A stretch of DNA of 38,191 nucleotides. It comes from Bacteroidota bacterium (lineage in GTDB: Bacteria > Bacteroidota > Bacteroidia > AKYH767-A > OLB10). Below the pieces are notes generated by a model. It searched no databases. It was given only the letters and a program-made list of their open reading frames with translations, and was not told the DNA's origin. Below, in pieces: positions 15,336 to 23,351 of this stretch. Numbering within the stretch: position 1 is the first letter of the stretch; each line of letters starts with the position of its first letter. The stretch spans positions 1 to 38,191 of the forward strand of contig JADKFV010000040.1 in NCBI GenBank assembly GCA_016717325.1, given 5' to 3'. Both the position numbers and the translations under genes were made by a program.

Positions 15336-18294
15336 TTATCTGCTGCCACTTTGCTTGGGCAACGCATCGTACACAACCTGCATTAGCACCGATCGTGTAT
15401 TGTATTTTACCAACCTGTTATTAGCAGCTGATGGATATACGCGGTTGCTGAGAAAAATAAAAACCAGTTCGCTGTTTGGATCGGCCCATGCACAGGTGCC
15501 TGTAAAACCTGTATGGCCAAAGGTATTGAGCGATGCGCTGCTGCATACAGGTTCTTTTGAAGTGGCTTCGGGCTTATCGAAAAACAATCCTCTGCGGTTG
15601 TTGGTATTGGGCCAATATTGTTTGGTAAATTTTTCGACTGTAGCGGTTGTAATATATTGCCTGCCACTGTAAGCCCCTCCCTGCAGCAACATTTGCATAA
15701 TGATACCAAGGTTATGCGCATTTGAAAAAACACCGGCATGGCCACTTACACCGCCAAACATAGCCGCAGCAGGGTCGTGCACATAACCACGCACCAATCG
15801 TTTGCGAAACGCAGTATCGTTTTCGGTTGGCACTATATTGTTTATTGTAAAATGTTGCAAAGGATTATAAGCAATTCGATTAAGGCCAAGCGGGTAATAA
15901 AAATTTTCGTCAACATATTCTTCGAGCGATTGTTGTGTGATGTTTTCCACCATTTTTTGTGTAATAATCATTCCTAAATCAGAGTAAACATATTTGCCAC
16001 GCTCGGTAAGTGGCGATCGCAAAATTTCTTTCCATATTGTTTTCATATAGTTTACATTCATGTATAAACTATCGCAAATTTTATTACTGTATGGCATTAC
16101 CGGTGTGGCAGCATAAATTCCTTTTTTATAATTGCCTTTGTCGTCAAGTGTCGATTGATAAAAAGGTATCCATCCTTTAAGTCCGCTTTGATGTGTAAGA
16201 ATATCTTCGACCAATAAATTTTTTTTATCGCTTCTTCGCAACTCGGGAACGTAAAAAGACATGCGCTGTTTCAAATCTATTTTCCCTTCGTCATACAATT
16301 TCATTACCGCAAGCGAAGTGGCAGCCATTTTTGTAATTGATGCTATATCATAAAGTGATTGCTCATTTACAGCAGTAGAATTATTATCGTAAGTAAACTT
16401 TCCGTATCCCTTATTTAAAATAATATTGCCTTTATACGCAACCAACATTTGACATCCGGGAAAAACTTTATCGTCAATATTTTTTTTGATGATGGTATCG
16501 ATTCGGGAAAATATTTTTTCATCGATAGAGAGCCTCGAAGGCATTTCAAATCGTAATACATTCGACATGGTAGAACCCGTTAAGCCCTCATACAATGTAT
16601 AACTACTGCTAGGCCTTGCGGGCAACTTTCCAAAGGCATTGCGTGCGCCAAATAATATTTGTGCCGTGAACATGGCTGGCAAGTAAGTATCTTCGTATGA
16701 TAAAATGAGGGCTTGACTTTTATCGGCATCTTTGAGAATATTAAGTGTGTATAGATTACCAAACACTACCGTTACAAGTTTTGTACGTCCTTGCAATGCA
16801 GATATGGTTTGTGCCATTTGCGGTGTAATGTTGAAATTGATATACGACCTTATAGAAGTATTATGAAAACTAACTATAACCGTTTCGAATTGCGCAAGCT
16901 GATTCATGAGCGTATCGAAAGCGGTTGCAGATAATTCCTTATTGAGCGCAAAGTTTTCGGAGTGGGTATACAAATCGAGCGATTGTTGAAAATAATTATC
17001 AAGTGTATCGTTCACAACAAGCGATGCAATTTTATGATGCCCATCAACAGAAAGTGGAATGGTATTGTTGTTGTTTTTTAAAATGGTAACCGATTTTTCG
17101 AACAACGAATTCGTAAGCTTACGCGTTTCGGGTGCATTGTTCAAGCGTTCATTAAGCATGAATTTTGAAAGTGGTTTCCAATCATTCAAGCCACACCAAT
17201 ATTTTATTTCAAGAATTTTTTTACGCTTTTAAATACATCATTACTATCGAGTGTTTTGTTTGCAAATGCTTCTTTATTTTGCTTACAGCAAGCGGCACAT
17301 TTTCGGCCATTAGCAGCATATCGTTTCCTGCTTTCAATGCATTTACTTCAATTTCGCCCGGAGGTACATTGGCTGTTACACCTTTCATATTCAACGCATC
17401 GGTAATAATAAGTCCTTTGAATTTTAATTTATCTTTTAAAATTTTCGTTACTATTTTGTATGATAAACTCGAAGGTGCGTTTGTTGCTGAATCGAGTGAA
17501 GGAATATTCAGATGTGCAATCATTACACTCCCCAAACCTTGCTTTATCAATTGTTTGTAAGGAAAAAGTTCCATCGTGTCCATAGCTTCGGCAGATTGAT
17601 TAATCACCGGCAAGGCACTGTGCGAATCGGTTTCGGTGTTGCCATGACCAGGGAAATGTTTTGCGCATGCAAGTATACTATTGTCTTGCATAGCCTTCAT
17701 ATACAATGAAGCTTTGCGGGTAACATCTTCTTTGTTTTCGCCAAACGAACGTGAGTTGATGATGGGATTCATCGGGTTGTTATTGATATCAACGCAAGGT
17801 GCGTAGTTCATGTGTATACCCAAAATTTTCAATTGCCGTGCAATTTCAACACCCATATCATAAATCAACTGCTCATTGGGGTTTGCACCCAAAGTCATTT
17901 GCCGTGGAAAACGTGTGGTGCTGTCTATACGCATATTTAATCCCCATTCACCATCGATGGCAATAAGCAATGGCACTTTACTAATTGATTGGAAATAATT
18001 TGTCAAATCAACTTGCCGCTCGGGCCCGCTCAAAAAATACGTTAGCCCACCTATGTAAAAATTATTGATGAGAGAGTCCACTGCAGACTTGTTATAATCA
18101 GGACCACCGGCATAAGCAGGCACCATAAATAACTGGCCAATCTTTTGGTCGGTGCTAAGCGATTTGTAAACAGAATCGACCCAATGCTTGGACTCTTTGC
18201 TTGTATAAGCCGGATCAGTATCGCGATCGGGTACAAGACTAAATGCGCCAAACACGCCAAGAAAAATTAAAAAAATAAAAAAGTATTTGCGCAT
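15336..18294 (-). CDS. Glycoside hydrolase family 3 - serine hydrolase (beta-lactamase-like) fusion, frameshifted
   Basis: One exported protein of about 985 residues. The GH3 N-terminal barrel has the NagZ-type motif KHFPGHGNTETDSH and nucleophile region IITDALNMKGV, so cleavage of beta-N-acetylhexosamine bonds in cell-wall sugar is likely. A GH3 C-terminal-type domain (SVTILKNNNNTIPL) follows, then a penicillin-binding-protein-like hydrolase with SxxK in DIASITK, YSDLG and HTGFTG. Fusions of this layout occur in Bacteroidetes. Two frame changes, near 17270 (one A short) and in a run of seven at 17216-17222 (eight expected), break the frame between the domains. I start at MRKYFF (18294), since the ATG at 18315 lies inside the -7 box. 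Confidence 0.85.
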
Positions 18295-18312
18295 TGAATT
18301 ATAATCGAGGGC

Positions 18313-18320
18313 CAAATGTA
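18313..18320 (-). promoter_or_regulatory. -7 box of the GH3 fusion gene
   Basis: TACATTTG on the minus strand fits TAnnTTTG. No good -33 TTTG lies at the expected distance. It overlaps the upstream in-frame ATG (18315), favouring the ATG at 18294 with a leader of about 12 nt. Confidence 0.5.
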
Positions 18321-18459
18321 CGAAACCAAATTATTTTTTTGGACTTTACAACTAAATAAATAAACAAGTACGCGTGAATCATTCAACTAAATAGGAAATG
18401 GATTTGAAAAAAAATAAAGCGACAAGAAAATAAATACGGCCGAAAGCAAAGCAAAAATT

Positions 18460-19221
18460 TTAGTTCCCGGCTTTTGTTATACCAATTATTACTCCGAAGT
18501 TGCCATCAGTTTGCAACCATTTTTTTTCGGGAACATACGCACGCGAAACAAAACCATCGAGGTACAATGCATTTTTACATCCAATGCTTTGAAAGAACTT
18601 TGCAAAATCATAAAAATTTATCTCCTCTTTCGATAAGGCAAAAACTAAAGTGCTGTCATTTATTATTCCTACTCCATTGCGAATATTTAAGTTGTGCGAC
18701 CCTTCTTTAAATGCATCGTGTATTTTACCATCAATGATTAACATAGGTCCACTTTGTGTTGCGTAGTTCACATTTTTATTTTTAAAATTTTTGGTAGTGC
18801 AAACGTGTGGTTTGTTTTTAATATCAATATAAAAAATGCCATTAGGTTTGAGATAGAAATTGCCACTGCCCGATTTTGCATTTAATGGCGCTATCAGTTT
18901 TTTGTTTTCAATATATAAACCCAGTGGTGAATTATCCCGTTGATACATACCGCCATTCATGGCAAAAATCAATTGCTTGTTTTGGCTATCAACATCATTT
19001 TTTAAATTCTGTATTGAGCGATATGGTTGCCCGTTTTTATTTTTGTAATACAATTTTATTTCCTGCTGATTGGTATTTACAACATAGCTCAATATTTTGC
19101 TTTCGTCCGCAATTTCGAAACACAAAATGAGGCATGCTAAAAATATATAGTTAGCGGTCTTTGCGATGGTAAAAAATTTATTCCTTTTTTCAGCTGATGG
19201 GCTTGTGATAGAATCTCTCAT
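18460..19221 (-). CDS. Phosphodiester glycosidase (NAGPA-like, DUF2233)
   Basis: A 253-residue protein with a membrane segment near residues 25-40 (YIFLACLILCFEIA), so membrane-anchored or exported. The domain matches the NAGPA/DUF2233 family: FAMNGGMYQ, SPLGLYIENKKLIAPLN, KPNGIFYI, ATQSGPMLIIDGKIHDAF, IRNGVGII and CKNALYLDGFVSRAY. The family's founding members remove N-acetylglucosamine phosphodiesters. In Bacteroidetes the substrate is unproven, and a role in cell-envelope glycan turnover is inference. It lies upstream of the GH3 fusion on the same strand, with a 140-bp gap containing that gene's -7 box. Confidence 0.85.
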   Translation of the reverse strand: MRDSITSPSAEKRNKFFTIAKTANYIFLACLILCFEIADESKILSYVVNTNQQEIKLYYKNKNGQPYRSIQNLKNDVDSQNKQLIFAMNGGMYQRDNSPLGLYIENKKLIAPLNAKSGSGNFYLKPNGIFYIDIKNKPHVCTTKNFKNKNVNYATQSGPMLIIDGKIHDAFKEGSHNLNIRNGVGIINDSTLVFALSKEEINFYDFAKFFQSIGCKNALYLDGFVSRAYVPEKKWLQTDGNFGVIIGITKAGN

Positions 19222-19281
19222 TTTTTATTTGCAATTATAACATGTATTTTTTCATCTTTACATCAATCAAAAAAACAAAGT

Positions 19282-19520
19282 ATGCTTACCAATAACGATG
19301 TGCTGAAAAATTGCGTGTGGCCCTTAACCTTAAAGACGAGGATGTGATTGAAATACTTAGCCTGGTCGATTTTAAACTTACAAAAAGCGAACTCAGTGCC
19401 TTGTACCGTAAAGAAGATCATCCTAACTACCGCGAATGTGGCGATCAACTTTTGCGCAATTTTTTGAATGGATTAATTATTTATAAACGTGGACCAAATC
19501 CGCAACAATTGAAAAAATAA
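19282..19520 (+). CDS. DUF1456 family protein (YehS-like), frameshifted
   Basis: From ATG at 19282 the frame reads MLTNNDVLK and is lost at a run of five A (19306-19310); six would restore LRVALNLKDEDVIEILSLVD and so on to NGLIIYKRGPNPQQLKK at 19520. The family consensus (TNND-x-LRRLR-x-ALDL ... FLNGLI-x-KRG) is visible. At 79 residues it is half of a full YehS, which contains two repeats; short single-repeat versions exist. Function of the family is unknown. It is convergent with the CvfB-like gene, whose stop is 3 bp away. Confidence 0.75.
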
Positions 19521-19523
19521 TTT

Positions 19524-20009
19524 TTACTCCGGCTCATTATTAGTGAGCAGCGTTTCGAAATCGCCCACAACAACCAGTCTTTCTTTATACAAAATGCCCA
19601 ACGCTTTTTTAAATACTTTTTTACTCATTTGCATCACACGCATAATATCGGCCGGAGCACTTTTATCGCCCAAAGGCAATTTTCCTTTGCGTGCTTTTAT
19701 TTCTTGCAGCACAACATCTTTGGCATCATACACTTGTTTAAATCCAATTTTTTGCAAACTTAAATCTATCTTTCCATCATCGCGAATGGCCTTAATATAA
19801 CCGCGTTTGTAATCGCCTTTCCCTATTGGTTCAAACACCTCGTTGCGAAATATCAATCCTTCTTTATCGCCATTAATGGTAGCACTATATCCTAGTTCCG
19901 ATTCGTGGGTAATAAATAAATCTACCTCGTCACCTACTTTCAATGGTGGCAATTCGGAAGGGGCATCGGTCAATTTATATTTCATATTTTTTTTCGTTAC
20001 ACTATTCAA
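19524..20009 (-). CDS. CvfB/YitL-like S1 RNA-binding protein, N-terminally short
   Basis: 161 residues showing the C-terminal half of CvfB: an S1-like domain (VGDEVDLFITHESELGYSAT ... GLIFRNEVFEPIGKGDY ... IDLSLQKIGF) and the winged helix (ADIMRVMQMSKKVFKKALG, LYKERLVVV). Typical CvfB proteins are about 280 residues with two further S1 domains in front. None of that sequence is found upstream in any frame down to the next gene, so the loss is probably a real deletion or a lineage variant, not a frameshift. Start may be the second Met (19985). Role inferred: RNA-binding regulator. Confidence 0.7.
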   Translation of the reverse strand: MNSVTKKNMKYKLTDAPSELPPLKVGDEVDLFITHESELGYSATINGDKEGLIFRNEVFEPIGKGDYKRGYIKAIRDDGKIDLSLQKIGFKQVYDAKDVVLQEIKARKGKLPLGDKSAPADIMRVMQMSKKVFKKALGILYKERLVVVGDFETLLTNNEPE

Positions 20010-20094
20010 TTCGAATTACTGTGTCACAGCTTTCATAATTCGATAAATCATCAATTGATATTTTATTATTCTTTTTTCTTGCCGGAATTTATCT

Positions 20095-20451
20095 TCAGGA
20101 TTTTCGCGATTCATCTTTAAAGAACAACGATTCTAAAACCGAATTGAATGCAGCCACTACTATGCTGAATAACATGGCCCACCAAAATCCTTCAACATGA
20201 AAACCTGTAACAAGATAATCGGCCATTAAAACAATCACAGCATTTATTACAAACAGAAACAATCCGAATGTAAGAATGGTTGCCGGCAAAGTAAGAACTA
20301 TCAACACAGGCTTTACCAGTATTGTAAGAGCAGAAATAACAACTGCAAGCAGCAATGCATACAAAGGCGAATCAACATGCACATGGGGCAAAAAATAAGT
20401 AGCCGCCATTATTGCTAAAGTAGAAGAAAGTATCTGTCCTAAAATTTTCAT
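20095..20451 (-). CDS. Phage-holin-IV-like membrane protein (PF04020 type)
   Basis: 118 residues with four predicted transmembrane segments (MAATYFLP, LLAVVISALTILV, ILTFGLFLFVINAVIVLM and WWAMLFSIVVAAF), the standard arrangement of the Phage_holin_4_2 superfamily. Despite the name, members are chromosomal membrane proteins of unknown function in many bacteria, and nothing nearby suggests a phage. The short Lys/Arg/Ser tail (FKDESRKS) is cytoplasmic. It is probably monocistronic: 85 bp separates it from the next gene downstream on the same strand. Confidence 0.8.
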   Translation of the reverse strand: MKILGQILSSTLAIMAATYFLPHVHVDSPLYALLLAVVISALTILVKPVLIVLTLPATILTFGLFLFVINAVIVLMADYLVTGFHVEGFWWAMLFSIVVAAFNSVLESLFFKDESRKS

Positions 20452-20650
20452 AAAAATAAATTGTATGCTTTTATTGAAAAATTAAATATTGAATTATTAT
20501 TTACTTACAAAGTAAAGCAAAATAGATTGAATATAAAGTAATGCACTTTAGAAAAAAATAGAGGCTGAAGGACACTACGCCCCGCCAATCTTTCAGGAGG
20601 AATCTTCTTGTAAGTTTAGGAGATTTTGTTTTGAAAACAATTTTATCTAA

Positions 20651-20711
20651 CGTAGAAATAAGTTTCCTCCTGAAGGAGGTTTGCGATGTAGAAATAAGTT
20701 TCCTCCTGAAA
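20651..20711. repeat. Direct repeat with CCTCCT/AGGAGG palindrome
   Basis: GTAGAAATAAGTTTCCTCCT, followed by GAA, occurs at 20652 and 20688 (36-bp spacing). In the first copy CCTCCT-GA-AGGAGG forms a 6-bp stem at 20666-20679. The wider spacer (20452-20723) has further degenerate CAGGAGGAA words near 20596 and no recognisable gene. Confidence 0.7.
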
Positions 20712-20723
20712 GACGAAGAGCCG

Positions 20724-21029
20724 TCAGGTTTCCCTCATCTTTAAAGTCAATAAAAACATTTTTGGATTTTTTGTTTTTATCAATTCAATTTTTTTTTCAT
20801 GCGATAAATCTTTTATTTCTTTTTCGCGCTCGATAGCAATTTTTATTGATGTATAACTTTCATAATAAACCAGATTTTAACAATAATAACGGCCGGCAAA
20901 TGTTTTAAACTGTCCTCTGTTCGCTTTGTGCTCCCAAAGCCTTCTATCCAAATTATTTGTAACACCAGTATAGAAAGTTGTTTTACCGGGGTTTGTTGTG
21001 ATATATGTATAATAATAGCGAACTGCCAT
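20724..21029 (-). pseudogene. GIY-YIG endonuclease-like gene with internal stop
   Basis: From ATG at 21029 the frame reads MAVRYYYTYITTNPGKTTFY, TGVTNNLDRRLWEHKA, TFAGRYYC, then TAA, then NLVYYESYTSIKIAIERE, KIELIKTKNPKMF, and stops at 20724. This matches the small GIY-YIG (UPF0213-like) family: TYI...YTG, then the R-x-x-x-H-K region and E in YYE. The internal stop stands where relatives have an aromatic codon (TGT-TAT-AAT would read through), so one substitution kills it. The rest is intact, so the loss is recent or an error. Family members are common in Bacteroidetes, often as single scattered genes. Confidence 0.85.
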
Positions 21030-21144
21030 ATTGTTAATTCTTATGCACGAAAATAGTTTCTATTATCCTTATAAAGAAGAAAATAATTACGCATAAATTC
21101 AAAAACAGTGTAACAAAATGGTGCTTAAACAATATTTAAAAAAC

Positions 21145-21152
21145 TACTTTTG
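21145..21152 (+). promoter_or_regulatory. -7 box upstream of the AI-2E transporter gene
   Basis: TACTTTTG fits TAnnTTTG, 47 bp before the ATG at 21200. There is no clear TTTG at the -33 position. Confidence 0.45.
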
Positions 21153-21199
21153 TGTGAAACATTTTTACGATTTCAGCATCAATCATCAAAGAAAAATAT

Positions 21200-22221
21200 A
21201 TGAACAATAAACAAAAAAAAGAGGAGCATCAAATAGTGAAAAAATTCACCATGGTACTTTTGCTATTGGTTGGTTTTGCGGTTTTGTATTCGTTAAGGCA
21301 ATTCATCGATGCTTTTCTTGGCGCAGTGATGATTTATATTTTGTTTCGCCCTTTGATGTATCATCTTGTACATAAGCGTAAGTGGAATATTTCGCTCAGT
21401 GCGATTTTGGTTATTCTCATTACGATTCTATCAGTAAGCATTCCAAGTCTTTTGGTTATAAAAGTAGTAAGGCCTCGTGTTGTCGATTTTTTTAACCATC
21501 CCGATTTGTTGACCAACGCATTTCAATACATCGACAATAAAATTTTTGACCTTACAGGAACAAAATTAATTAACGAAGACAATCTTCGCAATGTGCAATC
21601 ATCTGTGGCCGGTTATGCCACTACTTTCTTAAACGAAACTTTTAGCATGATTACCGACCTTGGCATTATGTTTTTCATTTTATATTTTATGCTGAAATCG
21701 ATGGGAACCATGGAACAATTTTTTGAAGACAATCTTCCCTTACCTTCCGAAAACATTGCCACCTTTGGCGAAGAACTGCGTAGCATGACCATGTCTAATG
21801 CACTTGGCGCACCTATTATGGCACTTATACAAGGGTTGATAGCTGTGCTCGGTTATTGGATTTGCGGCCTGCCCGATCCTTTTTGTGGGGAATTGTCACA
21901 GGAGTATTTTCGTTTGTACCCATCATTGGCAGCGCACTAATTTGGATTCCCGCAGCACTTTACATTCTTTCGTTGGGTGCTACCTGGCAGCCTGTTGGAA
22001 TAGTAATTGTTGGTATAATAATAAGTGTGAGCGACAATATTCTCCGCTTTGCATTGCAAGAGAAATTTGCCGATGTGCATCCAATCATCACTGTATTGGG
22101 TGTTATCACAGGTTTCTATTATTTTGGCTTACCCGGTTTAATCTTTGGCCCTCTCCTTATTTCATGGTTTATTATTCTATTTAAAATATTTCGCAAAGAG
22201 TATTCATTTCCCCAGGAATGA
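21200..22221 (+). CDS. AI-2E family transporter (YdiK/PerM-like), frameshifted
   Basis: Integral membrane permease of the AI-2E exporter superfamily, about 340 residues when joined. The N-terminus has two close hydrophobic segments (VLLLLVGFAVLYSLRQFI, FLGAVMIYILFRPLMYHL) and a third at SLSAILVILITILSVSIPSLL. The central soluble part is DFFNHPDLL to about residue 140. The C-terminal part carries the family motif PIIGSALIWIPAALYIL and PGLIFGPLLISWFIIL. The frame is lost after LPDPF at a run of five T (21880-21884; six would restore LWGIVTGVFSFVP) and resumes in the frame seen to 22221. Substrate unknown for this subfamily. Confidence 0.85.
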
Positions 22222-22246
22222 TTAATCTTTTTCTGCTCTCAAATAT

Positions 22247-22254
22247 TATCTTTG
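22247..22254 (+). promoter_or_regulatory. -7 box upstream of terC
   Basis: TATCTTTG fits TAnnTTTG, 31 bp before the ATG at 22286; the -33 region is weak. Confidence 0.45.
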
Positions 22255-22285
22255 CGGACTTTTTAATGTAAAAAATAAAAATTCT

Positions 22286-23022
22286 ATGTCATTTGATTTA
22301 GCGCCTTTACTCACAACAGAAGGTCTTATAAGTTTACTTACCCTGGTATTGCTCGAAATTGTTTTGGGTATCGACAACATTATTTTTATTGCAATCATAT
22401 GTGATAAGCTACCCAACAAGCAACAAAAAAATGCACGTACCATTGGTCTTACACTTGCATTAGCCATTCGCGTTTTGTTGTTGTTTACTATTACATGGAT
22501 TGTACAGGCAACCAAACCCATGTTTTACATTAGTGAGTTTGGGGTAAGTGGCCGCGATTTAATTTTATTTGCCGGTGGGGTTTTTCTTATTGTAAAACCA
22601 TTATCGAAATAATGCACAAATTTCAAGCTGCAGATGATAAAACTTTTAAAGCCGACAAACTCACATTAACACAAGCGATTATACAAATTACACTCATTGA
22701 TGTAGTTTTTTCTTTCGATTCTATTTTAACAGCTGTTGGCCTTTCGCGCGAGATTGCAGTTATGGTTATTGCCGTTATTATTTCGATGCTGGTGATGCTG
22801 GCATTTGCTCCTTATGTGAGCGATTTTATAAATAAATATCCAACCATAAAAATGCTGGCTCTTGTATTTTTAATTATTATTGGTTTTTTGCTTGTGGCAG
22901 AAGGGTTGCACATTGATACCCATGCATACAAAGGATACACTTATGCTGGCATGGCATTTTCGCTCATTGTTGAAATGCTTAATATTCGATTGAGGATTGT
23001 TAGTGAGCGGAAGAATTTTTAA
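22286..23022 (+). CDS. TerC family integral membrane protein, frameshifted
   Basis: Membrane protein of the TerC/Alx family (metal-ion related, Mn export in characterised members). The N-terminal half has the motif LEIVLGIDNIIFIAI and the C-terminal half its duplicate TLIDVVFSFDSILTAVG, each with the conserved acidic residue in a helix. Seven transmembrane segments can be followed. The frame ends after KPLSK (AAA at 22607-22609, then TAA); one extra A restores KIMHKFQAADDK, which is the usual K-x-x-x-E/H-x-HK region. The ATG at 22612 is therefore internal, not a start. Joined length is about 245 residues, on the short side of normal. Confidence 0.88.
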
Positions 23023-23351
23023 CGATTCAAAAAACTACTCCAATTACAAAGCTTGCCTTATCATAAACAAAAGGATTAAATAAGCTAGGGATTGTTCCTT
23101 CTAAATCAGTTCGCAAATGGTAGCATCAATTAATGCACAACAACATCGAAATCTCAACTTTGACAAACCCCGTCATTTAGGATAGAGTTACAACAATGGC
23201 TATATACGTGACTTTCGCTATGACTCTTTTTTGGGTTAGCTTATTTCATGGCTGAAGCCTATACTCTGTTTGAGCTAAGCCCCATCATAAATGATGGAGT
23301 TAATCATAAGACCTGTTGCCGAATAAAAAAGGAAATTATATTTCTCAACAA
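23023..23351. other. Spacer with small palindromes
   Basis: No gene recognised. Two degenerate palindromes of related form are visible: AACCCCGTC-ATTTAG-GATAGAGTT near 23166-23189 (imperfect) and CCATCAT-AA-ATGATGG at 23282-23297 (perfect 7-bp stem). They resemble decayed copies of one element, but the comparison is loose. Confidence 0.45.

Noticed and set aside
15336..17189. Independent beta-lactamase-like gene with its own start at 17189
   Set aside because: It begins in the middle of a GH3 linker, lacks a signal peptide, and the missing 25 codons are visible in the other two frames between 17189 and 17290.
20095..20451. Phage holin as evidence of a prophage
   Set aside because: The family name is historical; no lysin, capsid, integrase or phage-type gene cluster is near. 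A chromosomal membrane protein is the better call.
22612..23022. Separate short TerC gene starting at 22612
   Set aside because: The ATG is inside the family sequence (K-x-MHKFQ), and the preceding frame ends one base short of joining it. One frameshifted gene explains both halves.
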